This document shows positions 5,321 to 5,326 of a stretch of DNA of 5,326 bases, in pieces. Origin of the DNA: Eubacteriales Family XIII. Incertae Sedis bacterium (GTDB lineage Bacteria > Bacillota > Clostridia > Peptostreptococcales > Anaerovoracaceae); NCBI GenBank assembly GCA_031272745.1, contig JAISTF010000124.1:1-5326 (forward strand), in the 5' to 3' direction. Position numbers and translations under genes: made by a program. Positions within the stretch are counted from its first letter, which is position 1. Every line of letters begins with the position of its first letter. A model generated the notes under the pieces. The model worked only from the letters and a program-made list of their open reading frames with translations. It made no database searches and had not been told where the DNA came from.

Positions 5321-5326
5321 ATGAAA
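5321..5326 (+). CDS. First two codons of a gene running off the right edge
   Basis: ATG AAA follows a terminator, a -10 box and a well-spaced GGAGG, so a new transcription unit begins here. Only Met-Lys is visible, so the product cannot be named. An N-terminal Met-Lys is compatible with a secretion signal but proves nothing. Confidence 0.5.

Overview
This 5.3 kb window is a GC-rich bacterial chromosomal segment carrying five genes plus the first codons of a sixth. Strong GGAGG-type ribosome binding sites, sigma-A-like promoter boxes, a lipobox lipoprotein and Big2 (bacterial Ig-like) surface domains suggest a high-GC Bacillota (Clostridia-like) genome. A coriobacterial source cannot be excluded. 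This is inferred from style; no marker gene settles it.

Layout. The left half (1-2075) is a minus-strand pair: mgtE, a CBS-gated Mg2+ channel, followed after a 15-base gap by nnrD, an NAD(P)H-hydrate dehydratase. nnrD is interrupted at 51-53 by an in-frame TAA exactly at the conserved Lys of its Lys-Gly-x-x-Thr nucleotide-binding loop, and the recognisable frame continues past the stop to the window edge. A 75-base divergent promoter region (2076-2150) separates mgtE from the plus-strand group: proA (proline biosynthesis), a small unrecognised lipoprotein whose reading frame abuts or overlaps the end of proA, and a Crp/Fnr-type regulator. These three are packed without intergenic room and probably form one transcript ending at a strong intrinsic terminator (5216-5245). 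After it come a 9-bp inverted repeat, a promoter, a ribosome binding site and the ATG of a gene that runs off the right edge.

The most unusual object is the Crp/Fnr gene. After a complete sensor domain, helix-turn-helix and wing (about residue 232), the frame continues without a stop into one N-terminally clipped and one complete Big2 domain, a module normally found on exported surface proteins. The reading frame has no export signal. Lysine codon usage changes abruptly at the junction (AAA/AAG mixed before it, 27 of 27 AAG after it), and a 15-bp sequence at the junction is also present inside the Crp part. I read this as a recent gene fusion by deletion or recombination, or an assembly chimera, rather than an established two-module regulator, but the frame is intact and it deserves checking.

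The genes do not form a single pathway: Mg2+ uptake, metabolite repair, proline synthesis, an envelope lipoprotein and a regulator lie side by side. I see no CRISPR array, tRNA, rRNA, transposase or phage gene.
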